Below, piece after piece: positions 19,044-27,376 of a DNA stretch of 64,000 nt. Under the pieces are notes generated by a model that was not told where the DNA came from, did no database searches, and saw nothing but the letters and a program-made list of their open reading frames with translations. This DNA comes from Flavobacterium sp. J372 (GTDB taxonomy: Bacteria; Bacteroidota; Bacteroidia; Flavobacteriales; Flavobacteriaceae), in contig NZ_JAJOMZ010000004.1 of assembly GCF_024699965.1 (NCBI RefSeq), positions 2,416,001 to 2,480,000 of the forward strand, in the 5' to 3' direction. The position numbers and the translations under genes are program-made. Each line of letters starts with the position of its first letter. The first letter of the stretch is position 1.

Positions 19044-19074
19044 GCAAGGGCCGGCTTCTGCCGGCCTGCTTTTT
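19044..19074 (+). terminator. terminator or attenuator inside the glucan locus
   Basis: GC-rich stem GGCCGGC / GCCGGCC with a TTCT loop (19049-19066), extended by GCA/TGC around a bulge and followed by T5. It could set the ratio of the SusCD-GH16 transcript to the GH3-GH16 transcript. Confidence 0.8.
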
Positions 19075-19096
19075 AATTTGCCATTTGTATAAAATA

Positions 19097-21415
19097 ATGA
19101 AATTTAAATTAATAACATATATTGCCGCTATATCTGGCATGATTCTGCTTGGCTGTTCGGGTACAAAATCCCGGAGCACTTCAGGCACTGCAGCAATATC
19201 ACTTTATGAGCGTAAAGCCGATTCTGTACTCAAACTCATGACCCTTGAGGAAAAAGTGGGCCAGATGAACCAGTACAATGGTTTTTGGGAAGTTACAGGG
19301 CCTGCACCAAAAGATGGTGACGCTGCAAAAAAATATGAGCACCTGCGTAAAGGCTGGGTAGGCTCTATGCTGAATGTGAAAGGTGTAAAAGACGTTCGGG
19401 CGCTGCAAAAAATAGCTGTTGAACAAACAAGGCTCGGCATACCGATAATCTTTGGGTATGACGTTATACACGGCTATAAAACGGTAAGCCCCATCCCTCT
19501 GGCAGAAGCCGCAAGCTGGGATATGGATGCCATAAAAAAATCGGCAGAGATTGCAGCCGCTGAAGCTGCAGCATCAGGACTTAACTGGACGTTTGCACCT
19601 ATGGTTGATGTGTCTCGCGATGCACGCTGGGGCCGCGTAATGGAAGGCGCCGGTGAAGACCCATATCTCAACAGCGTAATTGCCGTAGCCCGCGTTAAAG
19701 GCTTTCAGGGTGAGAAATATGATGAATTTCACCTGGCTGCCTGTGCCAAGCATTTTGCAGGTTATTCGTTTGCAGAAGCAGGGCGTGATTATAACACGGT
19801 TGATATTAGTGACAATACGCTTCACAACATCATCCTCCCTCCTTTCAAGGCAGCAGCTGAGGCGGGTGTTGCTACATTCATGAATTCATTCAACGAACTG
19901 GAAGGCATCCCTGCAACCGGAAACCATTACCTACAGCGCGACATACTTAAAAACAGGTGGAATTACCAGGGTTTTGTAGTGTCTGACTGGGGATCGCTTG
20001 GTGAGATGGTAGCGCACGGTTATGCTAAAGACTTAAAACATGCGTCTGAGCTTGCGGCAAACGCAGGCAGTGATATGGATATGGAATCAAGCGGTTATGT
20101 AGAGCATCTTTGCGCCCTTGTACGTGAAGGTAAAGTAGCCGAATCAAAAATTGATGAAGCAGTTCGCCGTATACTCAAACTAAAATTTGAGCTTGGCCTG
20201 TTTGATGACCCCTACAAGTATTGCAATGAAGAGCGCGAAAAGCAAACCATTGGCAAAAAAGAGTTTTTGGATGGTGTGCTTGATGTGGCAAAAAAATCAA
20301 TTGTACTGTTGAAAAACGACAAGCAATTGCTTCCGTTGAAAAAGCAGGGACAAAAGATTGCACTTATCGGGGCGCTTGCAAATGACAAAACCAGTCCGCT
20401 TGGCAACTGGCGTATTGGCGCCGATGATAACACAGCTGTAAGTGTTCTTGAGGGAATGCAGCAATACAAAGGCAATACGCTCACTTATGCAAAAGGCGCT
20501 GACGTTGCCACAGGCAAAACAGTTATGGGGTTTAAAACGCATGTAAATGTAACTGATAAAAGCGGATTTGCCGAAGCTATCAACGCTGCAAAACAGGCAG
20601 ATGTTGTGGTAATGGTATTAGGTGAACACGGCCTGCATACCGGCGAAGGCCGCAGCAGGAGTGAGCTTACCATACCCGGTGTACAGCAGGAGTTATTAGA
20701 AGCTGTACATAAGGTTAACCCAAATATTGTATTAGTGCTTACCAACGGAAGGCCATTGGCAATATCATGGGCAGCAGAGAATGTACCGTCAATTGTTGAA
20801 GCGTGGCATTTGGGTACGCAAAGCGGACACGCAATTGCACAGGTTTTGTATGGTGACTATAACCCAAGTGGCAAGCTGCCTATGACTTTCCCGAGAAATG
20901 TAGGACAGGTGCCTATTTACTATAACCATAAAAACACAGGTCGCCCTGGTGACGGGCAACCAACTGAAAGCGTGTTTTGGTCGCAATATAATGATGTGGA
21001 CAATAGCCCCCTCTACCCTTTTGGACATGGCTTAAGCTATACCACTTTTGAGTACAGCAACCTTAAACTAAGCGGTAACTCATTTGCTGAAGGAGGTAAT
21101 ATTATTGTTTCGGTTGATGTAAAAAACACCGGCAAACTTGATGGCAAAGAGGTGGTGCAGTTTTATATACGCGACCTGGTGGCATCGGTAACACGGCCTG
21201 TTAAAGAACTGAAAGGATTTGAAATGGTTTCTCTAAAACCGGGAGAAACTAAGACAGTATCATTCAGCATCAACAAGAAAACAATAGAGTTCTATTCGGC
21301 TAATAAAATATGGGAAGCCGAGCCGGGAGAGTTCAAAGTGTTTGCAGGCGGAAGCTCTGCCACAAAACTTGAAGGCAATTTTAAATATACAGTGCAACAA
21401 CCGCAAAGGCCATGA
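19097..21415 (+). CDS. bglX: GH3 family beta-glucosidase (BglX-like)
   Basis: A 772-aa exported lipoprotein (lipobox LLGC) of glycoside hydrolase family 3, which releases glucose from the non-reducing end of glucan oligosaccharides. The N-terminal TIM-barrel domain carries the SDWGS motif with the nucleophile at D297; KHFAGY and GAGEDPYL are typical BglX motifs. Then come the C-terminal sandwich domain (VVMVLGEHGLHTGEGRSR) and a fibronectin-III-like domain (about 660-770, RPVKELKGF). ATG 19097 is preferred to the TTG at 19085 because it gives a canonical lipoprotein signal. Its TGA overlaps the ATG of the next GH16 gene (ATGA). Confidence 0.92.
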   Translation: MKFKLITYIAAISGMILLGCSGTKSRSTSGTAAISLYERKADSVLKLMTLEEKVGQMNQYNGFWEVTGPAPKDGDAAKKYEHLRKGWVGSMLNVKGVKDVRALQKIAVEQTRLGIPIIFGYDVIHGYKTVSPIPLAEAASWDMDAIKKSAEIAAAEAAASGLNWTFAPMVDVSRDARWGRVMEGAGEDPYLNSVIAVARVKGFQGEKYDEFHLAACAKHFAGYSFAEAGRDYNTVDISDNTLHNIILPPFKAAAEAGVATFMNSFNELEGIPATGNHYLQRDILKNRWNYQGFVVSDWGSLGEMVAHGYAKDLKHASELAANAGSDMDMESSGYVEHLCALVREGKVAESKIDEAVRRILKLKFELGLFDDPYKYCNEEREKQTIGKKEFLDGVLDVAKKSIVLLKNDKQLLPLKKQGQKIALIGALANDKTSPLGNWRIGADDNTAVSVLEGMQQYKGNTLTYAKGADVATGKTVMGFKTHVNVTDKSGFAEAINAAKQADVVVMVLGEHGLHTGEGRSRSELTIPGVQQELLEAVHKVNPNIVLVLTNGRPLAISWAAENVPSIVEAWHLGTQSGHAIAQVLYGDYNPSGKLPMTFPRNVGQVPIYYNHKNTGRPGDGQPTESVFWSQYNDVDNSPLYPFGHGLSYTTFEYSNLKLSGNSFAEGGNIIVSVDVKNTGKLDGKEVVQFYIRDLVASVTRPVKELKGFEMVSLKPGETKTVSFSINKKTIEFYSANKIWEAEPGEFKVFAGGSSATKLEGNFKYTVQQPQRP

Positions 21416-22174
21416 GAAAAATAACAACAATACTTTTGCTTAGTGGCCTCACCATGACGGCACAGGTTAAAAAAGGCAAATTGCTGTGGGAAGAAAACTT
21501 CAACGGTAAAGCCCTTAATGAAAAAGTGTGGAACTACGAGCTGGGTGACGGCTGCCCTAACATATGCGGGTGGGGCAATAATGAGCGACAGCTTTATACA
21601 ACTACCAATCATACCCTTAAAGATGGGAAGCTCATCATTACGGCAAAAAAGAAGGCGACAAGTATACTTCTACCCGTATTACCACAGCCGGTAAAAAGAG
21701 TTTAAGTATGGCTATATTGAGGCACGCGCAAAATTGCCTGTAGGTCAGGGAATATGGCCTGCATTCTGGATGCTGGGCTCCAACATTAAGCAGGTTGGAT
21801 GGCCAATGGCCGGTGAAATAGACATACTGGAATATGTGGGTAAAGAGCCGCACATGGTATTCACATCACTGCATACCAAAGACAGCCATGGCGAGACCAT
21901 TAATACAAAGAAAACGGCTTTCCCAACTATTGAGGAAGGGTGGCATACGTATGCCATAAACTGGACAAAAGATAAAATTGAATTTTTTGTAGATGACAAA
22001 AGCGTGTACACTTTCGCTCCGGAAAACAAGACTACAGAAGTTTGGCCTTTTAACCAGCCGTTTTACTTTATTGTAAACGTAGCTATCGGCGGAAATTTTG
22101 GCGGGCCGACAGTAGATGACAGCATATTTCCTCAGGAATTTATGGTTGACTACATACGTGTATATGCCAACTAA
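21412..22174 (+). CDS. second GH16 beta-glucanase, two frameshifts in this sequence
   Basis: A secreted GH16 enzyme with signal peptide MRKITTILLLSGLTMTAQ and catalytic motif EIDILE. The reading frame is broken twice. After DGKLIITAK the A-run at 21645-21650 has six A where seven are needed; the run at 21693-21697 has five where six are needed. Adding one A to each restores a continuous 254-aa protein through EGDKYTSTRITTAGKKEFKYGYIEA into WPAFWML and the terminal FMVDYIRVYA. As read, translation stops after 97 residues. It overlaps the GH3 stop by four bases, so it is translationally coupled. The two run-shortenings may be sequencing errors; otherwise this is a recent pseudogene. Confidence 0.85.
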
Positions 22175-22213
22175 TAATAGTTTTTATATCAAAATTTGTT
22201 TAAGTTAGTTTCC

Positions 22214-22243
22214 AAAAAAGGCGCCCTATTAGGCGCCTTTTTT
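22214..22243. terminator. bidirectional terminator at the end of the glucan locus
   Basis: Stem AAAAAAGGCGCC / GGCGCCTTTTTT with a six-base loop. It serves the GH16 gene and the convergent YeeE/YedE pair. Confidence 0.9.
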
Positions 22244-22258
22244 ATTGAGTAAGCTTTA

Positions 22259-22672
22259 TCAATGCGGAAGTTTATTCTTAAATAATCCGTAGATGAAGGT
22301 TCCGAGCAATGCACCTATAAGCACTATACCTATTCCCCAAAAACCTGCACCAATAAGAATATATATCGGGCCAGGGCAGGTACCAACAAGCCCCCAGCCT
22401 AAACCGAATATCGCTCCGCCTACAAGATAAGATGTGAAAGCTTTTTCCTTATCAGGAATAACAATAGGCTGGCCTGTAATGTCTTTTACATTATTTCGTT
22501 TTATCAACTGTATACCAATCACACCGGTAATAACCGCCACACCTATTATACCATACATATGGAACGACTGGAAATGGAACATCTCGTAAATGCGATACCA
22601 AGAAACAGCCTCACTTTTTGTAAGTACAATACCGAATACAATACCTACCAGCAAAAATTTTATAAACTTCAT
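22259..22672 (-). CDS. YeeE/YedE-type sulfur transport protein, short half (DUF6691-like)
   Basis: A 137-aa inner-membrane protein with four hydrophobic segments. The GWGLVGTCPGPIYILIG segment contains the conserved cysteine of the YeeE/YedE family, which moves thiosulfate or related sulfur compounds by relaying them along cysteines. It is the second gene of a pair; only one base separates it from its partner, so the two halves probably form one transporter. Confidence 0.83.
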   Translation of the reverse strand: MKFIKFLLVGIVFGIVLTKSEAVSWYRIYEMFHFQSFHMYGIIGVAVITGVIGIQLIKRNNVKDITGQPIVIPDKEKAFTSYLVGGAIFGLGWGLVGTCPGPIYILIGAGFWGIGIVLIGALLGTFIYGLFKNKLPH

Positions 22673-22673
22673 A

Positions 22674-23234
22674 TTAATTCAGTATTAGAGGCAATAGCAG
22701 CCATGACATTAATAATCCCCCCGCAAAAAAACCTATCACAGCAATAAGAGATGGCAGCTGAAGATTGCTCAGCCCAGTAATAGCGTGGCCTGATGTACAT
22801 CCGCCGGCATAGCGTGTACCAAAACCAACTAACAGCCCGCCTATGAGCAATATCGCTAATACTTTTGGCGACTCCAATGCTTCAGCGCTTGTAAGCGCAT
22901 CTGGTAAAAGCTTACCGTTGGGTTCATCAACATTCATCTGGCGAAGTTCGGCAACAGTCTGCGGGTTTATCTGTACGCCGTTCCCATCGCTTAGATATGT
23001 AACTGCAATCCATCCTCCAATGGCAGCGCCCAGTATCACCACAAGGTTCCAGCGCTGAGCTTTCCAGTCAAATTTAAAAAAGTCGGCGGCTTTGTCTGCA
23101 CCAAGCATCGTACACATTGTACGAAGGTTTGAAGACATACCGAATGTCTTGCCGAAATAAATCAGCGCCAGCATCACAGCGCCTATTAAAAAGCCCGATA
23201 TATACCATGGCCAAGTTCCGTAAAAGCTATACAT
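22674..23234 (-). CDS. YeeE/YedE family sulfur transporter
   Basis: A 186-aa membrane protein of the YeeE/YedE family. The family cysteine motif is in GTRYAGGCTSGHAITGLS, and a second part, FGMSSNLRTMCTML, gives another conserved cysteine. About five transmembrane helices are visible. ATG 23234 is chosen because the longer frame to 23252 starts with TTG-TTG. It is the first gene of the pair with the shorter partner. No sulfur-oxidation genes are near, so uptake of thiosulfate or sulfane sulfur is inferred from the family only. Confidence 0.85.
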   Translation of the reverse strand: MYSFYGTWPWYISGFLIGAVMLALIYFGKTFGMSSNLRTMCTMLGADKAADFFKFDWKAQRWNLVVILGAAIGGWIAVTYLSDGNGVQINPQTVAELRQMNVDEPNGKLLPDALTSAEALESPKVLAILLIGGLLVGFGTRYAGGCTSGHAITGLSNLQLPSLIAVIGFFAGGLLMSWLLLPLILN

Positions 23235-23262
23235 AGAAATAAATTTCAACAAAAATAGTTAT

Positions 23263-23293
23263 TTTGGAAGGTACGGCACATTTATTACCTTTG
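23263..23293 (+). promoter_or_regulatory. Bacteroidota promoter of the lipoprotein gene
   Basis: TTTG at 23263-23266 and TACCTTTG at 23286-23293, 19 bp apart, 17 bp before the ATG. It is a good match to the TTTG-N19-TAnnTTTG consensus. Confidence 0.7.
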
Positions 23294-23310
23294 AAATACA
23301 AATCACTGTC

Positions 23311-23766
23311 ATGAAAAAATTTCTTTCTCTTCTTACCATACTTGTAATTGCCACCTCATGCATCAGCACAAAATCTACCCTTAAAAATGTAGATGACAAG
23401 GCGCCTATGCCTGCACTGTCAAAAGAAAAAACATTTGTTATTACTGAGATGAGCAGCGATAAAAACTATGGCTATGACCAGGATTATCCCGTAAATCTCG
23501 GCTTTATGCCTGCTCAGGCCGCAGAGATAAACGTAAAGCGTTATTTTGGGGCGCTATCCGGCCCAAATGGCGAAAAACTCACCTACACTAAAGTTGATAC
23601 CTGCTGCCCCTTCCCTTCCCCAAAAAATGAGATGGGTGCGGGCCTGCTTGATATATATGAAGTAACCTGGCCGGGCCTTAACAAGCCGCACCGCATTTAC
23701 ATCAACCTGTATGAGCGCGGCAAAATAATGGCTCCGAAGGGTTTCGGTATACGTGAAATCAAGTAA
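23311..23766 (+). CDS. small lipoprotein of unknown function, upstream of kdsA
   Basis: A 151-aa lipoprotein with lipobox ATSC (cysteine at about residue 17). The mature part has a conserved-looking core (KVDTCCPFPSPKNEMGAGLLDIYEV) with a cysteine pair and a C-terminal YINLYERGKIMAPKGFGIR strand pair. No enzymatic motif is seen. Homologues in this phylum are sometimes labelled 2-dehydro-3-deoxyphosphooctonate aldolase; that label has no support in the sequence and probably leaked from the neighbouring kdsA. It has its own promoter and terminator. Confidence 0.7.
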   Translation: MKKFLSLLTILVIATSCISTKSTLKNVDDKAPMPALSKEKTFVITEMSSDKNYGYDQDYPVNLGFMPAQAAEINVKRYFGALSGPNGEKLTYTKVDTCCPFPSPKNEMGAGLLDIYEVTWPGLNKPHRIYINLYERGKIMAPKGFGIREIK

Positions 23767-23773
23767 CAACAAA

Positions 23774-23797
23774 GGCCTCTGTTTAAGAGGCTTTTAT
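23774..23797 (+). terminator. terminator between the lipoprotein gene and kdsA
   Basis: Stem GCCTCT / AGAGGC (23775-23780 and 23786-23791), then CTTTTATTTTT. Confidence 0.75.
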
Positions 23798-23800
23798 TTT

Positions 23801-23808
23801 TATCTTTG
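23801..23808 (+). promoter_or_regulatory. -7 element for kdsA
   Basis: TATCTTTG matches TAnnTTTG. It is 22 bp before the kdsA ATG and directly downstream of the preceding terminator, so kdsA has its own transcript. Confidence 0.65.
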
Positions 23809-23830
23809 CACAACAATTATAACACACAAC

Positions 23831-24648
23831 ATGAACTTAAAAGACATTCCACAAATAAAACATACAGGCAGCGGTAATTTCTTCCTCCTTGCAGGACCAT
23901 GCGCTATTGAAGGCGAAGAAATGGCACTGCGAATAGCAGAAACAACCGTAGCAGTGACTGACAGGCTGAAAATACCATATATATTTAAAGGCTCATTCAA
24001 AAAAGCAAACCGTTCGCGTATAGACAGTTTTACCGGGATTGGCGACGAAAAGGCATTGCGCATACTCGAAAAAGTAAGTAAAGAATTCGGTGTACCCACA
24101 GTTACTGACATACATACCAATGAAGATGCGGCCATGGCGGCAGAGTTTGTTGATGTATTACAGATTCCGGCTTTTCTCGTTCGACAGACCGACCTCGTTG
24201 TGGCTGCCGCAGAAACCGGGAAAACCGTAAACCTGAAAAAGGCCAGTTCATGAGCCCTGAAAGCATGAAGCACGCTGTGCAGAAAGTACTTGACTGCAAT
24301 AACGATAAGGTAATGATTACTGACCGTGGTACAATGTTCGGCTATCAGGATATGATTGTTGATTTTCGTGGAATCCCGACAATGAAGCAATTTGGCTCTA
24401 CTGTGCTTGATGTAACACATTCACTGCAACAGCCCAACCAAACTGCAGGCGTTACAGGCGGAAGGCCGGACATGATTGAAACCATAGCCAAAGCGGGTAT
24501 TGCCGTAGGTGTTGACGGTATTTTTATTGAAACGCATTTTGACCCGGCTAATGCAAAGAGCGACGGTGCCAACATGCTCCACCTTAACTACTTTGAAGGC
24601 CTGATGGAAAAGCTTACAGCTATACGCGAGACGATAAATAAGTTTTAG
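23831..24648 (+). CDS. kdsA: 3-deoxy-8-phosphooctulonate synthase (KdsA), one frameshift in this sequence
   Basis: KdsA condenses phosphoenolpyruvate with arabinose 5-phosphate to make Kdo-8-phosphate for the lipopolysaccharide inner core. FFLLAGPCAIEGEEMA, IFKGSFKKANRSR and VTDIHTNEDA come from the first frame; the second frame supplies MSPESMKHAVQ, RGTMFGYQDMIVDFRG and IFIETHFDP. The frame breaks at the A-run 24236-24240: five A where six give NLKKGQFMSPES. One added base restores a 272-aa protein, the normal length. Kdo synthesis is usually essential in Gram-negative bacteria, so a consensus error is the likeliest cause; transcript slippage on the A-run is an alternative. A tandem promoter and terminator isolate the gene. 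Confidence 0.92.
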
Positions 24649-24770
24649 TTGATTTGTTGCTTCGTTAATTTGTCAATTTGTCGACATTTATCTGAAACCG
24701 TTAATTTGGTTTTAAAACTGGCAATTGCGATATAAAATCTTTCTACCTTCATACTATAAAACTTACAAGT

Positions 24771-25628
24771 ATGAGATGGTCAGGCAGAAGGCAGAGCGGC
24801 AACGTTGAAGACAGGCGCGGCATGAGCGGCGGTAAAATAGTAGCCGGCGGCGGTATAATTGGTGTGATTGTACTACTGATAAACATGTTTATGGGTGGGG
24901 ATAATTCGGCCATCATAAACGATATCCAGAACCAGATACAGCAGCAGGCCCCGGCAGGTGAAACGCGGGAACTTACCTCTGAAGAACAAAAGATGGGTGA
25001 GTTTGTAGCGACTGTACTAGCCGACACTGAAGATGTATGGGATAAGATTTTCCGTGAAAACGGAATGACTTATGAAAAGCCAAAGCTTGTATTGTTTACT
25101 GATGGTGTACAAACAGCATGTGGCAACGCGTCTTCAGCATCAGGACCTTTCTACTGCCCTCTTGATAAAAAGGTTTATATGGATTTGGCTTTTTTTAATG
25201 AACTTCAAACCCGGTTTGGCGCCAAAGGCGGAGACTTTGCTATAGCTTATGTTATAGCCCATGAAGTAGGCCATCACGTACAAACACTTTTAGGCACATC
25301 AACCAAAGTAAGGGAAATGCAGCAACAGACCAGTGAGGCCGGAGCCAACCGCCTAAGCGTTGCGCAAGAGCTTCAGGCAGATTTTTATGCTGGCCTTTGG
25401 GCACATTACAATGAAGAAATGAACAATGTACTTGAAGAAGGTGACATTGAAGAAGCCCTGAGCGCTGCCAATGCTGTTGGTGATGATGCCATACAAAACC
25501 GGACACAGGGCCATGTAGTGCCGGATTCTTTCACACACGGAACATCTGAGCAGCGGATGTACTGGTTTAAGAAAGGATTTACCACAGGAGATATTAAACA
25601 GGGTGACACATTTGCCGAATTGAGATAA
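24771..25628 (+). CDS. ypfJ: YpfJ/KPN_02809 family neutral zinc metallopeptidase
   Basis: A 285-aa membrane-anchored protein. A charged N-terminus (MRWSGRRQSGNVEDRRG) with a glycine-rich stretch precedes one transmembrane helix (about 24-42, IGVIVLLINMFMGG). The zinc motif HEVGHHVQ is near residue 164, and the downstream ELQADFYAGLWAHY supplies the likely third ligand. CGNASSASGPFYCPLDKKVY is a family signature. The physiological substrate is unknown. It is the last chromosomal gene before the integrative element. Confidence 0.9.
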   Translation: MRWSGRRQSGNVEDRRGMSGGKIVAGGGIIGVIVLLINMFMGGDNSAIINDIQNQIQQQAPAGETRELTSEEQKMGEFVATVLADTEDVWDKIFRENGMTYEKPKLVLFTDGVQTACGNASSASGPFYCPLDKKVYMDLAFFNELQTRFGAKGGDFAIAYVIAHEVGHHVQTLLGTSTKVREMQQQTSEAGANRLSVAQELQADFYAGLWAHYNEEMNNVLEEGDIEEALSAANAVGDDAIQNRTQGHVVPDSFTHGTSEQRMYWFKKGFTTGDIKQGDTFAELR

Positions 25629-25633
25629 AAATT

Positions 25634-25656
25634 AGCCTAATATTTCAGGCTTTTTT
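25634..25656 (+). terminator. terminator after ypfJ
   Basis: Stem AGCCT / AGGCT followed by T6. It is short but well placed. Confidence 0.6.
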
Positions 25657-25819
25657 ATTGTGATAATCAGCGTGTTAAATTTTTAACTAAAAAATATTAG
25701 GAGAAAGCAAAAATAAGCAAAACGGTTAAGACCGTTCATATACAGTGGTTTATAAAACGTGAGGCAAAATTTGGAAGTAGGTGTCCGACAAGTTTTGAGC
25801 TTAAAATGCCAAGGTTAGG

Positions 25820-25834
25820 TTACTAAATCGTTAC
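25820..25834 (+). repeat. putative att repeat, left
   Basis: TTACTAAATCGTTAC, differing at one base from the copy at 44030-44044. It lies 115 bp before the integrase start. Confidence 0.6.
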
Positions 25835-25902
25835 TGAATACAACCAACCGAATGAAGATATAAAAACCTATATTTCAGTCATTTGCATCGCTTTTCATAT
25901 TC

Positions 25903-25915
25903 CCTTGTAACTCAA
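25903..25915. repeat. inverted end motif, left
   Basis: CCTTGTAACTCAA. Its exact reverse complement occurs at 43983-43995 near the other end. It may be a binding site for integrase arms or an accessory factor. Confidence 0.5.
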
Positions 25916-25949
25916 TGAAAGTTAATTTTAAACATTAAACAATTGAGTT

Positions 25950-27213
25950 ATGGAACAAGAAAAAAGATCCACGTTCAAGCTGCTTTTCTACCTGAAAAAG
26001 AATGAACCTAAGAAGAATGGGAACGTCCCTGTTATGGGGCGTATCACTATTGACGGACACCAAAATCCTTTAGTACCAAACTGGACATAAACCCCAATAA
26101 TTGGGATTTAAAGCACGGAAGGGTTTTGGGCAAAAGTGCCCAGGCGCTGAGCACCAATCTTAAATTGGATAATATACGGGTGCGTATCAATAATATTTAC
26201 GATGATATGCTCAAAGATGAAGGCTTTGCAACTGCACAAAAAGTAAAGCTATCATTTTTGGGAGTTGGTGTTATGGATGATGCCATCCTTAAAGTATTCA
26301 AGGACCAGAATGAGAATTTTGAAAGAATGGTCAGCAAGGGCAAGCGTTCTCAAAACACCTTTAATAAATATAAGACTGTCTATAATCACCTTTCCGAATT
26401 TATCAAAGAACGCTATCACAGGGAGGATATGGCGTTTCGGGAACTTACCTCAGACTTTATCCGGAGTTCGATTTCTTTCTGCGCATAGATAAGGAATGTA
26501 CGCATAACACAGTTTGGGTTTATACCATGCCGGTTATTGCATTGGCGGAACTGGCGATAAAAAAGGCTTGATTCGACAAAACCCTTTTGAGGATTATGAA
26601 ATCAGCATGGAAGAAACTGATCGCAGCTATCTTTTAAAAGAGGATGTAGAAAAGTTAATGCTTCTAAAACCGTCCAAGTCCAAATACGAACTTTTAAAAG
26701 ACCTCTTTATTTTCAGTTGCTTTACAGGGCTTTCTTATATTGATATTCAAAAGCTGAAATGGAGCAACATACAGTCTTTCTTTGACGGACACCAATGGAT
26801 CATTAGCAGAAGGAAAAAATCAGACGTTGCTTCAAACGTTCGCTTATTGGAAATTCCGAAACGTCTTATTGACAAATACAGGGGTGTTACCCGTAATGAG
26901 TATGTTTTTCCCGTTCCTTCCAATGCTACCTGCAATAGCCACGTAAAGAAACCTAATAGAGGAAGCGGAAATTATTACAGAACAGAAAGTAACTTTCCAT
27001 ACTGCACGTCACACATTTGCTACCATGTTCCTGACCGAAGGTGTGCCACTTGAAAGCCTTAGCAAAATGATGGGCCATAAAAATATTTCTACCACACAGA
27101 TCTATGCCAAGATCACAAGTCAGAAAATCAGTAAGGATATGGATTTAGTATCACATAAATTCGCGGGTATGGAAGCCGCATTTATTGACATGGAAGGAGA
27201 TGTTCTTGTTTAA
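25950..27213 (+). pseudogene. IntDOT-like tyrosine recombinase (integrase), four to five frameshifts
   Basis: In the corrected frames this is a tyrosine recombinase of about 420 aa. An arm-binding domain comes first (STFKLLFYLKKNEPKKNG), then a SAM-like core-binding domain (about 100-200) and the catalytic domain with HTARHTFATMF, MMGHKNISTTQIYAKI (H and nucleophile Y) and a beta-hairpin RRKKSD. The first catalytic-box arginine position reads CFTGLSYIDIQKL, with Ser where most family members have Arg; IntDOT shows the same substitution. Frame breaks lie near 26062 (A4 for A5), 26464 (one G missing), 26559 (A6 for A7) and 26947 (one extra C). Uncorrected, no functional enzyme is made. Confidence 0.88.
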
Positions 27214-27240
27214 AAGCCATTATTTCGTGGTATAAATTTG

Positions 27241-27264
27241 AAGCAGGACTTATCCTGCTTTTTT
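27241..27264 (+). terminator. terminator after the integrase
   Basis: Perfect stem AAGCAGGA / TCCTGCTT with a CTTA loop and T-run. Confidence 0.85.
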
Positions 27265-27376
27265 ATTGGCGATATCAAGACCTAAGCCACATTAAATTCG
27301 ACCGTTATTTTTTAAATTTACGTAGAGAAAGTAAATATAAGCCACCTTCTAAAAGAATTTAAAAAATAACGAGATA

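Larger units (their letters stand above)
25657..25949. other. non-coding left end of the integrative element
   Basis: No ORF is supported. The stretch holds an inverted repeat AACGGT-TAAG-ACCGTT at 25721-25736, the att-like direct repeat at 25820-25834 and the inverted end motif at 25903-25915. Confidence 0.6.

Noticed and set aside
19085..19096. TTG 19085 as the start of the GH3 gene
   Set aside because: ATG 19097 gives a standard lipoprotein signal peptide.
21693..21697. Programmed frameshifting in the second GH16 gene
   Set aside because: Two independent shifts would be required, neither has a slippery heptamer with a downstream structure, and the family has no such case known to me.
23235..23252. 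TTG start of the YeeE/YedE gene at 23252
   Set aside because: ATG 23234 is a better start and the extra residues are not family-like.
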